Shown: positions 7,350 through 13,802 of the stretch, piece after piece
How the letters are laid out: the number at the start of each line of letters is the position of its first letter
Position numbering within the stretch: the stretch's first letter is position 1
From: Planctomycetota bacterium
GTDB lineage: Bacteria; Planctomycetota; Phycisphaerae; Sedimentisphaerales; UBA12454
Assembly (NCBI GenBank): GCA_018828825.1
Contig: JAHJUV010000004.1
Span: 1-19,006 of the forward strand
Direction: 5' to 3'
Length of the DNA: 19,006 nt
Program-made: the position numbers and the translations under genes
The notes under the pieces: generated by a model
The model's database searches: none
The model's input: the letters and a program-made list of their open reading frames with translations, nothing else
Told to the model about the DNA's origin: nothing

Positions 7350-7907
7350 TTAACTCAAATTTGAACGAATAAAGTTCCAATGCTGTTGAGGCATCCCGAC
7401 AGAAACAGGATTTGAATTAATATACTCTATTGCAGATTGTAATGTTTCCTCATTATATATAAATACTTTCCAGTATCCTTCTGTCCAAGGAATATCTTTG
7501 AGATTTAAATTTTTCGTGGCCGTACCTTTTAACTGATTGATAATAAATCCTATCTTATATTTTGTGCTTAGGATAAGCATATGAATATGATCATTCATTA
7601 TTGCGCAGGCCGGCACTATTAAATTGTATCCTTTAATTGTTTTAGAAAATGAATTAGCAATTACTTGCCTTGCATTCTCATCTATGAAGTAGGGTTTACG
7701 ATTTATTTGTCCTGACGCTTCGGTCCAGAAATTTTTTAGATTTCTTTTATTTGGCATATCTTCTTGCCTGCCGTATTTTATTGGTGCGATTATTGCCAGT
7801 TTTTGATTGTATATCTGTTTTGAAAATGAACCTCTTGGGTCATTTGGCAGCCATGTGCCATAAGTTGTAAAAACAGTGTGATAGGCAATTATCATTATAT
7901 TTTCCAT
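7350..7907 (-). CDS. REP-associated tyrosine transposase (RAYT, IS200-like Y1)
   Basis: Single-strand DNA nuclease of the Y1/HUH class. Catalytic features are present: the HUH pair H107 and H109 in NDHIHML, and the nucleophile Y162 in AIEYINSNPVSVG. The N-terminus (YHTVFTTYGTWLPNDPRGSF) is the typical RAYT opening, longer than in plain IS200 TnpA. Length 185 looks complete. REP-like palindromes lie immediately after its 3' end (7328-7347), immediately before its start (7913-7933), and further upstream (8025-8124), as expected for a RAYT that acts on REP sequences rather than a self-mobile insertion sequence. Start ATG 7907 has GGAG four bases upstream; ATG 7895 is an alternative. Function in REP spread is from family knowledge. 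Confidence 0.88.
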   Translation of the reverse strand: MENIMIIAYHTVFTTYGTWLPNDPRGSFSKQIYNQKLAIIAPIKYGRQEDMPNKRNLKNFWTEASGQINRKPYFIDENARQVIANSFSKTIKGYNLIVPACAIMNDHIHMLILSTKYKIGFIINQLKGTATKNLNLKDIPWTEGYWKVFIYNEETLQSAIEYINSNPVSVGMPQQHWNFIRSNLS

Positions 7908-7912
7908 CTAAC

Positions 7913-7933
7913 TCCGACCGCTCGAGGCCGGGC
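7913..7933 (+). repeat. REP-like palindrome 2
   Basis: ccgaccgctcgaggccggg, an imperfect stem (ccgacc / ggccgg with one mismatch), in the same orientation as REP 1 and only a few bases upstream of the transposase start codon. Confidence 0.6.
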
Positions 7934-8024
7934 GTTTCCCTTGTAAAATTGGCATTAACCTCCAAATAAACAAGCAAAAAATGAAAATTTTGTTTTTAGT
8001 CAAAATTTGATGGTTAACTGCCTA

Positions 8025-8087
8025 AAAACCCCGCCTCAATCCTCCTTCGTTAAGAACTACGGAAGGACAGGGCGGCGGGGGCTAAAG
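8025..8087 (-). repeat. REP-like palindrome 3, split by an insertion
   Basis: The halves aaaaccccgcctcaa (up to 8039) and gcggcgggggctaaa (from 8072) together reproduce REP 4 exactly in their core, but 32 bases (8040-8071) separate them. The intact sister copy at 8095-8124 shows what the empty site looked like. Confidence 0.75.
8040..8071. mobile_element. 32-bp palindromic mini-element (copy 1)
   Basis: The segment begins tcctccttcgttaagaa and ends ctacggaaggacagg. Its two halves are partly complementary (ccttcgt / acggaagg), and it sits in the loop of REP 3. It matches the segment at 9007-9040 in the pattern CCTTCG..AAG..CTACGGA.GG.CAGG. No coding capacity, so any movement would need an enzyme supplied in trans. 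Confidence 0.6.
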
Positions 8088-8094
8088 ATAATAC

Positions 8095-8124
8095 AAAACC
8101 CCGCCTCAAGCGGCGGGGGCTAAA
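8095..8124 (-). repeat. REP-like palindrome 4, intact
   Basis: Stem ccccgcc / ggcgggg around a tcaagc-type loop. Read on the minus strand it is ttagcccccgccgcttgagg, matching REP 1. It overlaps the stop codon of the HNH gene and could also act as a hairpin at that gene's 3' end. Confidence 0.7.
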
Positions 8125-8743
8125 TTTTCTTTATGTTTTGTTTCTTATATTTTCTCAAATCCTCCTGGAGCAGAAAGGTTCTGGACGGTTCGGATTTGAA
8201 GCATGGGAAATTTAATGGCGCATATTCTTCATCGCCAGCCTGGAGGACGAGTTTGTCGTGAGCAAATGCGGCGATGATTCGATTTTGAGGAGAATCGGGC
8301 AGGTGGAAAGATGGAGCTTTTCCGCTACTTAACTGAAAGCGTCCGACACAGTAGGCTTTTCCTTTTGGGTGGTGAATAGTGACGCCGAAGAAGCCGGATG
8401 GATTTTTTGTTTTTCTGTCCAGTGCGTTTTGTCTCGGGGTTACGATGCGGAGATTTTTTCTTCGGTTGTCGAGCGGGTCGCCGAATATGTGGTCAACAAT
8501 TTCGCCTTCTTTGGCGTCCATTACAAAGCGTGAGAGCCGAATGTATTTTTCCGGTTTTTCTTTTCCGCAAACGATTATCGGATAACCGTCACTAAGCCGC
8601 ATTTCGATAATGCCGTCATTGTATTTTCTGTAAGGCGGCAGGTGTCCGGGATTTCTGATTTTGTAATATATATCGGGGTCGACCTTTACAATCCTGCCGC
8701 GAATTTTGAACATTAGATAATCAATACCGCTCATTTTTGCCAT
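8120..8743 (-). CDS. HNH endonuclease with AP2-like domain
   Basis: Looks like the solitary HNH-AP2 proteins common in phages, introns and accessory DNA. The HNH core is EIVDHIFGDPLDNRRKNLR at about 81-99, with H85, N93 and N97, followed by IVTPRQNA. From about 117 (GFFGVTIHHPKGKAYCVGRF) there is an AP2-type DNA-binding region extending to about 165. The N-terminal ~70 residues fit the usual strand-rich lead-in. ATG 8743 has GAGGTG upstream. No intron, intein or recognisable mobile-element frame was seen around it, so it is probably a free-standing homing-type nuclease; target unknown. It ends inside REP 4. Confidence 0.82.
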   Translation of the reverse strand: MAKMSGIDYLMFKIRGRIVKVDPDIYYKIRNPGHLPPYRKYNDGIIEMRLSDGYPIIVCGKEKPEKYIRLSRFVMDAKEGEIVDHIFGDPLDNRRKNLRIVTPRQNALDRKTKNPSGFFGVTIHHPKGKAYCVGRFQLSSGKAPSFHLPDSPQNRIIAAFAHDKLVLQAGDEEYAPLNFPCFKSEPSRTFLLQEDLRKYKKQNIKKI

Positions 8744-8961
8744 AATTCACCTCGGAAAATCTCGTTATTCGGTTGCGCTGCTCGTCACGGTTGTCGTTTT
8801 ACGGACTACAGGACCGCTCGCTTACGGTCGCGGCTCTGATAGGTCCCTCTACCCTTACTGAGAACTTGCGCGTTTTGCTAAATTTTTGAGCAAGAAAAAT
8901 ATGTCGGGTATTCGTAAGTGCTTATTAAATAGAGAGAAAAAAAATTTTATTTTTTTGAAGC

Positions 8962-8981
8962 GCGCAAGTTTTTACTTGCGC
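8962..8981. repeat. Hairpin gcgcaag / cttgcgc
   Basis: Perfect 7-bp stem (8962-8968 with 8975-8981) and a ttttta loop, preceded by an A/T-rich run. A third arm of the same sequence lies at 8864-8872. No T-run follows directly, so it is not called a terminator. Confidence 0.5.
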
Positions 8982-9006
8982 TTTCTGCCGAAAAATAGCC
9001 ACCAAG

Positions 9007-9040
9007 CCACCCACCTTCGCCAAGGCTACGGATGGGCAGG
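9007..9040. mobile_element. 34-bp palindromic mini-element (copy 2)
   Basis: Begins ccacccaccttcgcc and ends ctacggatgggcagg, related to copy 1. It is flanked by ccaag on both sides (9002-9006 and 9041-9045), as expected of a 5-bp target duplication. Removing it restores the phrase agccaccaaggcacaaag, a wording I recognise from dispersed repeats in other genomes. Confidence 0.55.
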
Positions 9041-9215
9041 CCAAGGCACAAAGAAAGTTAGACACGGGACGACCCCGTGAGATGCTGCGGCCAATCATAA
9101 AATTATCCGCCTGAGGCGGACAAGTTTTGGTTGATATTGGGAAAAACGGAGGTATAACTTCATTAAACATCGAGGAATCAGTAATGAAGAACTGAGTTTG
9201 CGGGAGGCAGATAAT

Positions 9216-9497
9216 ATGGCAGAGCAGGAGCAGGGCCAGCAGGGCGGAGGCATAACGCCTGAGATTCTCAAGAGTGCGATGAAGGCATTTAAAAAGAGGC
9301 TGAAACTGACCGTGCTGGACGACGATTCACGGCTTGGACGCGGGGCGTTTTCGAGCGGGCATACGGGAGTTTTCGCAATACGGCCGCCAAACCAATTTCC
9401 GCAGGAAGTGTGGAATGAATTGTGCCGGCAGGGAAAACTGCGAGACAGCGGACACGGATTATATGAACTGGCAAAAGGGGAACAGGATAGGGCATAA
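9216..9497 (+). CDS. Small conserved-looking protein of unknown function
   Basis: Encodes 93 residues. ATG 9216 is preceded by GGGAGG at a spacing of eight bases, which decides the start over an in-frame TTG 18 bases earlier. Contents: a Gln/Gly-rich opening, a basic helix-like stretch ILKSAMKAFKKRLKLTVLDD (18-37), a Gly-rich turn around GRGAFSSGHTG, and IRPPNQFPQEVWNELCRQGK, which could be part of a small winged-helix-like fold. I have an impression of similar proteins in planctomycetes but cannot name a family. No signal peptide or membrane segment. It stands alone, upstream of pheT, in the repeat-rich strip. Confidence 0.7.
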   Translation: MAEQEQGQQGGGITPEILKSAMKAFKKRLKLTVLDDDSRLGRGAFSSGHTGVFAIRPPNQFPQEVWNELCRQGKLRDSGHGLYELAKGEQDRA

Positions 9498-9523
9498 GCC
9501 GTTCCTTGGCGGACAAAAACGAG

Positions 9524-9582
9524 ATTGCTTCGCTTCGCTCGCAATGACAAGACGTATCCCCGCTTTCGCGAGGACAAGCTTT
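9524..9582. repeat. Dispersed palindromic phrases after the small gene
   Basis: attgcttcgcttcgctcgca (stem attgc / gcaat, 9524-9545) is followed by ccccgctttcgcgagg (about 9558-9573). Both are wordings I recognise as frequent intergenic repeats in environmental genomes. The first could serve as a weak 3' hairpin, but no T-run follows. Confidence 0.45.
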
Positions 9583-9695
9583 TAGAGGTTGCCTTCAACT
9601 TAAAACTTTAATCTGCGGCGGTGTAAAACGTTGACACGGGCAGAACTGGGGGGTAAAGTAAATACCTTAATTTTTCTGCGGGAAAGGTCTGACCG

Positions 9696-9803
9696 ATCCC
9701 GTTAGACCTCTTTAATGTCATACGGATTTTAGTTGTGAAAAGGCAAGGCGTGTTTTATATAGATTGTACAAATAATTTAAAAGTAATTGAGGTCTAACGG
9801 GAT
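9696..9803. promoter_or_regulatory. 15-bp perfect inverted repeat framing the pheT promoter and start
   Basis: Left arm atcccgttagacctc (9696-9710) is the exact reverse complement of right arm gaggtctaacgggat (9789-9803). The right arm contains the GAGG ribosome-binding site and the first two bases of the pheT ATG. A further aggtct at 9685-9690 can pair locally with agacct at 9704-9709, so the left arm has two competing partners. The -35/-10 candidate lies between the arms. Either an RNA switch (if transcription starts upstream) or paired protein-binding sites on DNA. Confidence 0.65.
9733..9761 (+). promoter_or_regulatory. Candidate pheT promoter
   Basis: TTGTGA (9733-9738), 17-base spacer, TATATA (9756-9761). 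Transcription would begin near 9768, giving a leader of about 34 bases that contains only the right arm of the inverted repeat. Confidence 0.5.
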
Positions 9804-11817
9804 GAAAATATCTCTAAATTGGCTGAAGGAATATGTAGCGATAACAGAATCGCCGCAGGAACTTTGCACACTTTTGAGCAATATAGGCTTCGGCATAGAA
9901 GGCATCGAACAGGCAGGCGACGATACAGTCATAGATATTGAAATTACGAGCAACCGAGGCGACTGCTTGTGCCATATAGGCATAGCGAGGGAAATAGCAG
10001 CGGCAGCGGGCAGAGAAGTCGTGCTGCCGAAAGTGAACTACGAGCCGGTTAAAAAAGATATAGCCGAGATGGTTAGCGTCGAGATAGCCGAGCCGAACCT
10101 TTGCGGCAGATATACGGCAAGGATAATCGAGGGTGTGAAGGTCGGGCCTTCACCGGCGTGGATGTCGAAACGGCTTGAGGCAATTGGGCTTCGCAGCGTA
10201 AATAATGTCGTCGATGCGACTAATTACGCGATGATGGAAACGGGCCAGCCGCCGCACGCATTCGATTACGATAAAATCAAAGACGGGAAAATCATCGTCC
10301 GGTTGGCAAAAAAAGGCGAAAAATTAGTAAGCATCGACGAGACCGAGTGCAAACTTGAGCCTGATATGCTTGTTATCACGGACCCGTCCGGGCCGGTGGC
10401 TATCGGCGGGGTGATGGGCGGAATCACGACCGAGGTGAGCAGTTCGACTACTTCAATTTTGCTTGAGGACGCAGCCTTCGAGGCGGTCAGTATCAGGAAG
10501 ACATCACGACATTTAAATCTGCCGAGCGAGGCGGCGTACAGATTCGGCAGAGGCGTAGATATCGAACAAATCGACTGGGCATCGCAGAGAACGGCACAGC
10601 TTATCGTCCAGGCTGCAGGCGGGAAAATTGTCGAAGGCGTTGTTGACGCTTATCCGGGCAAGGCGCCGAATCATCGTATGGTTACGATGCGGCTGGGCAG
10701 GGTGAAAAAGGTGCTCGGGATAGATGTGCCGCAGCAGACGATATTTGAGATACTTCGCGGACTGGGTTTCAGTCCGCAGAAGAGCGAGACGGACAAAATT
10801 CTGTGTACGATTCCGACGTGGCGGCCGGATATTACAAGGGAAATAGACCTGATTGAAGAGGTCGCAAGAGTTTACGGCTACGATAAAATCGGCATCAGTC
10901 AGAAAATCAGTATCGAAGTGGTGCCGGTCGATAAAAGACAGAAGACCATCGAGGTAGTGAGTGGGGCTTTGAACATCTGCGGATTTTACGAGACGATAAC
11001 GCCGGGCTTTTGTGAAGACGGTATAGCAAAATTAGTAACGCCCAGTACGGACAAAAGCCATCTTGTCGTACAGGACGAAAGCAGCAGGACGGCAAATCTG
11101 TTGAGAAGTTCTTTAATCGGTTCTTTGCTTGAAATTCTGGGACGCAATTATAATAGCGGAAATAAGAATATAAAAATTTATGAAATTGCGAATGTTTTTA
11201 AAAAGCTCGAAGACGGCAGTCATACAGAGCATTGCAGTTTAGCGGCGCTGTGCGACAGCGATTTTCAGATTCTTAAAGGCGCTATTGAAGGCGGAATAAA
11301 GGCGGTTGATGGGACGATAGAGGTCGGGTTCAATCCTGCCGATGTGTTCTGGGCAAAGACGGGCGCGGAAATAACATTGAACGGTCAGAAAATCGGCTCG
11401 GCCGGCGTGGTAAAGGATAAAATTCTTTCGGAGATGGGAATAAAAGCGGCTGCGGTTTGCGCAGCGGAGATTAATTTCGACCTGCTTGCATCTGTCGAGA
11501 AGAGTACGGTTAGAATGAAACCATTGCCGAAGTTTCCGGCGATAAGCAGGGCCCTTTCGCTGATAGTCGATGAGCCGATTCGATGGCAGCGGATAAAAGA
11601 GATTATCCGGTCCAAGGCGCCGGGCGAACTGGAAGAGATAAAATTCGAGGGTATTTACAGGGGCAGGCCGATTCCAACAGGCAAGAAAAGCGTTACCGTT
11701 TCGCTGTGTTTCAGGGACGAAGACGGCACGCTGAAACATCAGACGGTTGACGGATGGGAAAACGCTATAGTCTCGACGCTAAGCGGTGCAATCAGCGCCG
11801 AACTCAGGAAAGCATAA
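9802..11817 (+). CDS. pheT: Phenylalanyl-tRNA synthetase beta subunit, short form
   Basis: Partner of PheS in the alpha2-beta2 enzyme that charges tRNA(Phe); the beta subunit carries the editing site and tRNA contacts. MKISLNWLKEYV is the classic start. The protein passes from the first ~45 residues straight into IDIEITSNRGDCLCHIGIAREIAA (44-67), so the EMAP/OB tRNA-binding domain that usually interrupts here is absent, giving 671 residues rather than about 800. The B3/B4 editing region, B5 and the catalytic-like fold (TWRPDITREIDLIEEVARVYGY and onward) are present, and an FDX-ACB anticodon-binding domain closes the protein (about 577-671). ATG 9802 follows GAGG; the earlier in-frame TTG is unlikely. 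pheS is not adjacent, unlike the usual pheST operon. Confidence 0.95.
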   Translation: MKISLNWLKEYVAITESPQELCTLLSNIGFGIEGIEQAGDDTVIDIEITSNRGDCLCHIGIAREIAAAAGREVVLPKVNYEPVKKDIAEMVSVEIAEPNLCGRYTARIIEGVKVGPSPAWMSKRLEAIGLRSVNNVVDATNYAMMETGQPPHAFDYDKIKDGKIIVRLAKKGEKLVSIDETECKLEPDMLVITDPSGPVAIGGVMGGITTEVSSSTTSILLEDAAFEAVSIRKTSRHLNLPSEAAYRFGRGVDIEQIDWASQRTAQLIVQAAGGKIVEGVVDAYPGKAPNHRMVTMRLGRVKKVLGIDVPQQTIFEILRGLGFSPQKSETDKILCTIPTWRPDITREIDLIEEVARVYGYDKIGISQKISIEVVPVDKRQKTIEVVSGALNICGFYETITPGFCEDGIAKLVTPSTDKSHLVVQDESSRTANLLRSSLIGSLLEILGRNYNSGNKNIKIYEIANVFKKLEDGSHTEHCSLAALCDSDFQILKGAIEGGIKAVDGTIEVGFNPADVFWAKTGAEITLNGQKIGSAGVVKDKILSEMGIKAAAVCAAEINFDLLASVEKSTVRMKPLPKFPAISRALSLIVDEPIRWQRIKEIIRSKAPGELEEIKFEGIYRGRPIPTGKKSVTVSLCFRDEDGTLKHQTVDGWENAIVSTLSGAISAELRKA

Positions 11818-11830
11818 CTTGTCTTAACCC

Positions 11831-11836
11831 TATAAT
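11831..11836 (+). promoter_or_regulatory. Consensus TATAAT box ahead of the hairpin cluster
   Basis: A perfect -10 hexamer 14 bases after the pheT stop, but with a poor -35 (gaaagc at 11808-11813 with a 17-base spacer). Transcription would start near 11843 and run through the hairpins at 11886-12060. Confidence 0.3.
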
Positions 11837-11885
11837 GTCACATTACACAAAAAAATTTTGCACATAATCCCCACATAAAAACAAT

Positions 11886-12060
11886 GGGCAGAAGGCCAAG
11901 GAGGAACGACCATCTGCCCTGAAGAAAAGATCGAGGAAATAAATCCCCAATTTATGTTACGTAAAAACCGGCAAAAAGGTTTGCCGGAATGAGTCCAAAA
12001 AAAATGGCAGGCGGCCGAGGAGAGAAACCGCCATGCCGTGTGCGCCTCCTAAAAAGGAGG
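11886..12060 (+). ncRNA. Possible structured RNA: four hairpins with repeated GGA motifs
   Basis: Stems seen: gggcaga / tctgccc (11886-11892 with 11913-11919); ccggcaaa / tttgccgg (11968-11975 with 11980-11987, loop aagg); ggcaggcgg / ccgccatgcc (12006-12014 with 12028-12037, one internal loop); cctcct / aggagg (12045-12050 with 12055-12060, loop aaaa). The first and third have similar interiors, ggccaaggaggaac and ggccgaggagagaaa. GGA occurs repeatedly in or next to loops, which recalls CsrA-binding RNAs. It matches no riboswitch class I know. Orientation is assumed from the TATAAT box; it could also be a leader of the next gene. Confidence 0.4.
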
Positions 12061-12456
12061 AGGTACGTGTGGGTTATTTAAGATACCATTCCTACCTATT
12101 ATACGTCAAGGGGAAAAAAGGGTTCAAAAGATTTTTTTGTAATATTTTTTTATTGTTTTACCAGAAGCAGGTATGGATTTTAATGTGCTTGCAGGTTGTA
12201 AGGGGCTAAGATTGGGGAATAAAGCCTATTTGTGGATATGGTAGAAAAAGAACGTATAAAAACCCGGCAACTGTCTAATAAAAGACGTCAAAAAGCGTTT
12301 TCTGCTGGATTTTAGCTGAAACAGGGGAGAATATTACAAAAATGTTGTTAATTGTTCTTTTTTCGTGTTTTTTTGGACTCTCTGGAAGCCAATAAATGCT
12401 TTGCACCTGTATATATTGGCGACATTTAGAGGCGATATTTAAAAAAATAAACACCT

Positions 12457-12484
12457 TTGAGATGGGTTAAAAATTTAGTATGAT
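12457..12484 (+). promoter_or_regulatory. Promoter of the RNase Z-like gene
   Basis: TTGAGA (12457-12462), 16-base spacer, TATGAT (12479-12484), about 35 bases ahead of the ATG at 12520. Confidence 0.5.
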
Positions 12485-12519
12485 TTTCAACGGTTTAACG
12501 GTCTATGGATTAAGTATTT

Positions 12520-13377
12520 ATGGCAAGTCATAACCTGGCAAAATTGAATATCGGCGAACTTGAGATACTCGGCTATTCGGTAGCGGGCGAAGAGACCGTT
12601 ATAGGTATGCCGCAGCTCGATGTATGCTTCGATATCGGCAAGGCACCGGACCAGCTTATAAGCATAAATAACGTGCTTTTAACGCACGGGCACATAGACC
12701 ATTCGGCTGGAATCGGGTATTACCTTTCGCACAGGAATTTCTGCGGACAAAAGCCGGGCCGGGTCTTTGCACCGGAAAACCTAATACTTCCGCTGCGCGA
12801 GGTAATAGAGGGCTGGGGCAGGGTCGATGGGAACAAGATACCGGCAGAGCTGATTGGGATGCGGAGCGGCGATGAATACCAGATTAAGCCGAACCTTATT
12901 ATAAGGACGTTCGCGACGAAACACTGCAGGGGGTCGCTGGGGTTCTGCGTCCTGGAAAAGAAGAAAAAACTGAAGGAAGAATATCTCGGCCTGGCGAGCA
13001 GCGAGATTGTCGCGCTGAAGAAAAAAGATGTGGAGATAGATTATCCCGTCGAGATACCGCTGGTATCATACCTCGGCGATACACGGTATCACAACTTCGC
13101 AAAATTAGATTATGTCGCCAGGAGCAAAATCCTAATAGCCGAGTGCACCTTTGTTGATGACGAACATATAGACAGGGCGATTGCGGGCGAACATATGCAT
13201 ATCGATGAGTTTGCGAAAATGGTCAGCGAACTTGATAACGAATATATTATTGTTACACATCTAAGTCAGCGGACACATATCCTTGATGCGAAAAAGATTT
13301 TGAAGGAGAAATTGAGTCCCGCCCTTTACAAAAAGACGGTTCTGCTGATGGACAAAAAAAGTCCCCTGCGGCAGTAA
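12520..13377 (+). CDS. RNase Z-like metallo-beta-lactamase fold protein
   Basis: A zinc hydrolase of the metallo-beta-lactamase superfamily, nearest to the RNase Z group that trims tRNA 3' ends. Metal motif THGHIDHSAG with H56, H58, D60 and H61; further likely ligands are H135 (ATKHCRGSLGF), D187 (SYLGDTRY) and H247 (IVTHLSQRT). H225 and H227 in EHMHIDEF sit where RNase Z has its catalytic HxT-type region (AECTF…H). Length 285 fits a short form. There is no obvious flexible-arm exosite insertion, so tRNA processing is likely but not certain; another nucleotide or phosphodiester substrate is possible. It is monocistronic with its own promoter, and no strong Shine-Dalgarno is seen before the ATG. 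Confidence 0.78.
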   Translation: MASHNLAKLNIGELEILGYSVAGEETVIGMPQLDVCFDIGKAPDQLISINNVLLTHGHIDHSAGIGYYLSHRNFCGQKPGRVFAPENLILPLREVIEGWGRVDGNKIPAELIGMRSGDEYQIKPNLIIRTFATKHCRGSLGFCVLEKKKKLKEEYLGLASSEIVALKKKDVEIDYPVEIPLVSYLGDTRYHNFAKLDYVARSKILIAECTFVDDEHIDRAIAGEHMHIDEFAKMVSELDNEYIIVTHLSQRTHILDAKKILKEKLSPALYKKTVLLMDKKSPLRQ

Positions 13378-13419
13378 AACAAATGTTCTTTGCATTCGCA
13401 TGCAGGGGGACGAGTTTTT
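13361..13419 (+). terminator. Hairpin terminator after the RNase Z-like gene
   Basis: gtcccctgc (13361-13369) pairs with gcagggggac (13402-13411) with one bulged G, followed by gag and five T (13415-13419). The left arm overlaps the last codons of the gene and the loop is long (about 32 bases), so efficiency is uncertain. It lies between convergent genes. Confidence 0.5.
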
Positions 13420-13777
13420 ATCCTTTTTTCTTTGAAGAATCCTGATTTTGCAGGTCTTTGAGAGAACAGGGCTCGGCGACTTTTCTGTATCCGAGGGTCT
13501 TTATAATCTCAAGTACCTCTGTCCAGGTGGGGAAGGGTCTGGAGTTTATTTTTTTGTACTGATCGACAGCCATAACGAACTCGAACTGTTCATCGGTCAT
13601 CTGGCCTTCTTCAGCGGCTTTCCTGTCGTCGGGACGTCTCCTGCCGGGGCCGCGGCGGCGGTCAAGGTCGCTTCTCCTGTCAACAACGTTGGCCCTTCTG
13701 CCGCGTGAACGTCTGTCGGCAGCGACCTGGCGTTTTGTTGAAAAGCAATTTTCGTTATGTGATTTATACTCTTCCAC
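13418..13777 (-). CDS. Arginine-rich small protein of unknown function
   Basis: About 119 residues. The N-terminal half is crowded with RR/RRR runs broken by Asp and Gly (RRSRGRRANVVDRRSDLDRR, then RGPGRRRPDDR), which looks disordered and suited to nucleic-acid binding. The C-terminal half (MTDEQFEFVMAVDQYKKINS, then RPFPTWTEVLEIIKTLGYRK) reads as a compact helical domain, perhaps helix-turn-helix-like. I chose GTG 13777 because GAGGTG lies six bases upstream; GTG 13786 in the same frame would add three residues. It follows the DUF2007-like gene by about 25 bases, so the two are probably one transcript. No family name is given with confidence. Confidence 0.72.
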   Translation of the reverse strand: MEEYKSHNENCFSTKRQVAADRRSRGRRANVVDRRSDLDRRRGPGRRRPDDRKAAEEGQMTDEQFEFVMAVDQYKKINSRPFPTWTEVLEIIKTLGYRKVAEPCSLKDLQNQDSSKKKG

Positions 13778-13802
13778 TTTCGTCACCTCATTAATTTACG
13801 GA

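Larger units (their letters stand above)
8744..9215. other. Gene-free strip of short palindromes
   Basis: No credible gene; open frames here read through repeat phrases. It contains gaccg / cggtc (8812-8829), three arms of one 8-9 bp sequence (acttgcgcg 8864-8872, cgcgcaagt 8961-8969, acttgcgc 8974-8981), the mini-element at 9007-9040 and the stem tccgcc / ggcgga near 9106-9120. The strip looks like an accumulation site for small repeats. Confidence 0.6.
11818..12519. other. 700-base gene-free region between pheT and the RNase Z-like gene
   Basis: No credible gene on either strand. The first third holds a TATAAT box and a hairpin cluster (listed separately). From 12061 to about 12456 the sequence is A/T-rich with several T-runs and no motif I recognise. 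The last part holds the promoter of the next gene. Confidence 0.6.

Noticed and set aside
7328..8124. CRISPR array from repeated GC-rich palindromes
   Set aside because: Copies are irregularly spaced, occur in both orientations and flank genes; no regular spacers and no cas genes.
8844..8981. Insertion sequence ends around 8864-8981
   Set aside because: The acttgcgc arms repeat three times but enclose no transposase and show no target duplication.
9095..9598. 167-codon open frame on the minus strand over the small gene
   Set aside because: It reads through dispersed repeat phrases, is Ser/Arg/Cys-rich without a recognisable pattern, and lies antisense to the better-supported gene at 9216-9497.
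9605..9801. T-box riboswitch upstream of pheT
   Set aside because: No T-box core sequence, specifier stem or terminator/antiterminator pair was seen; only the inverted repeat stands out.
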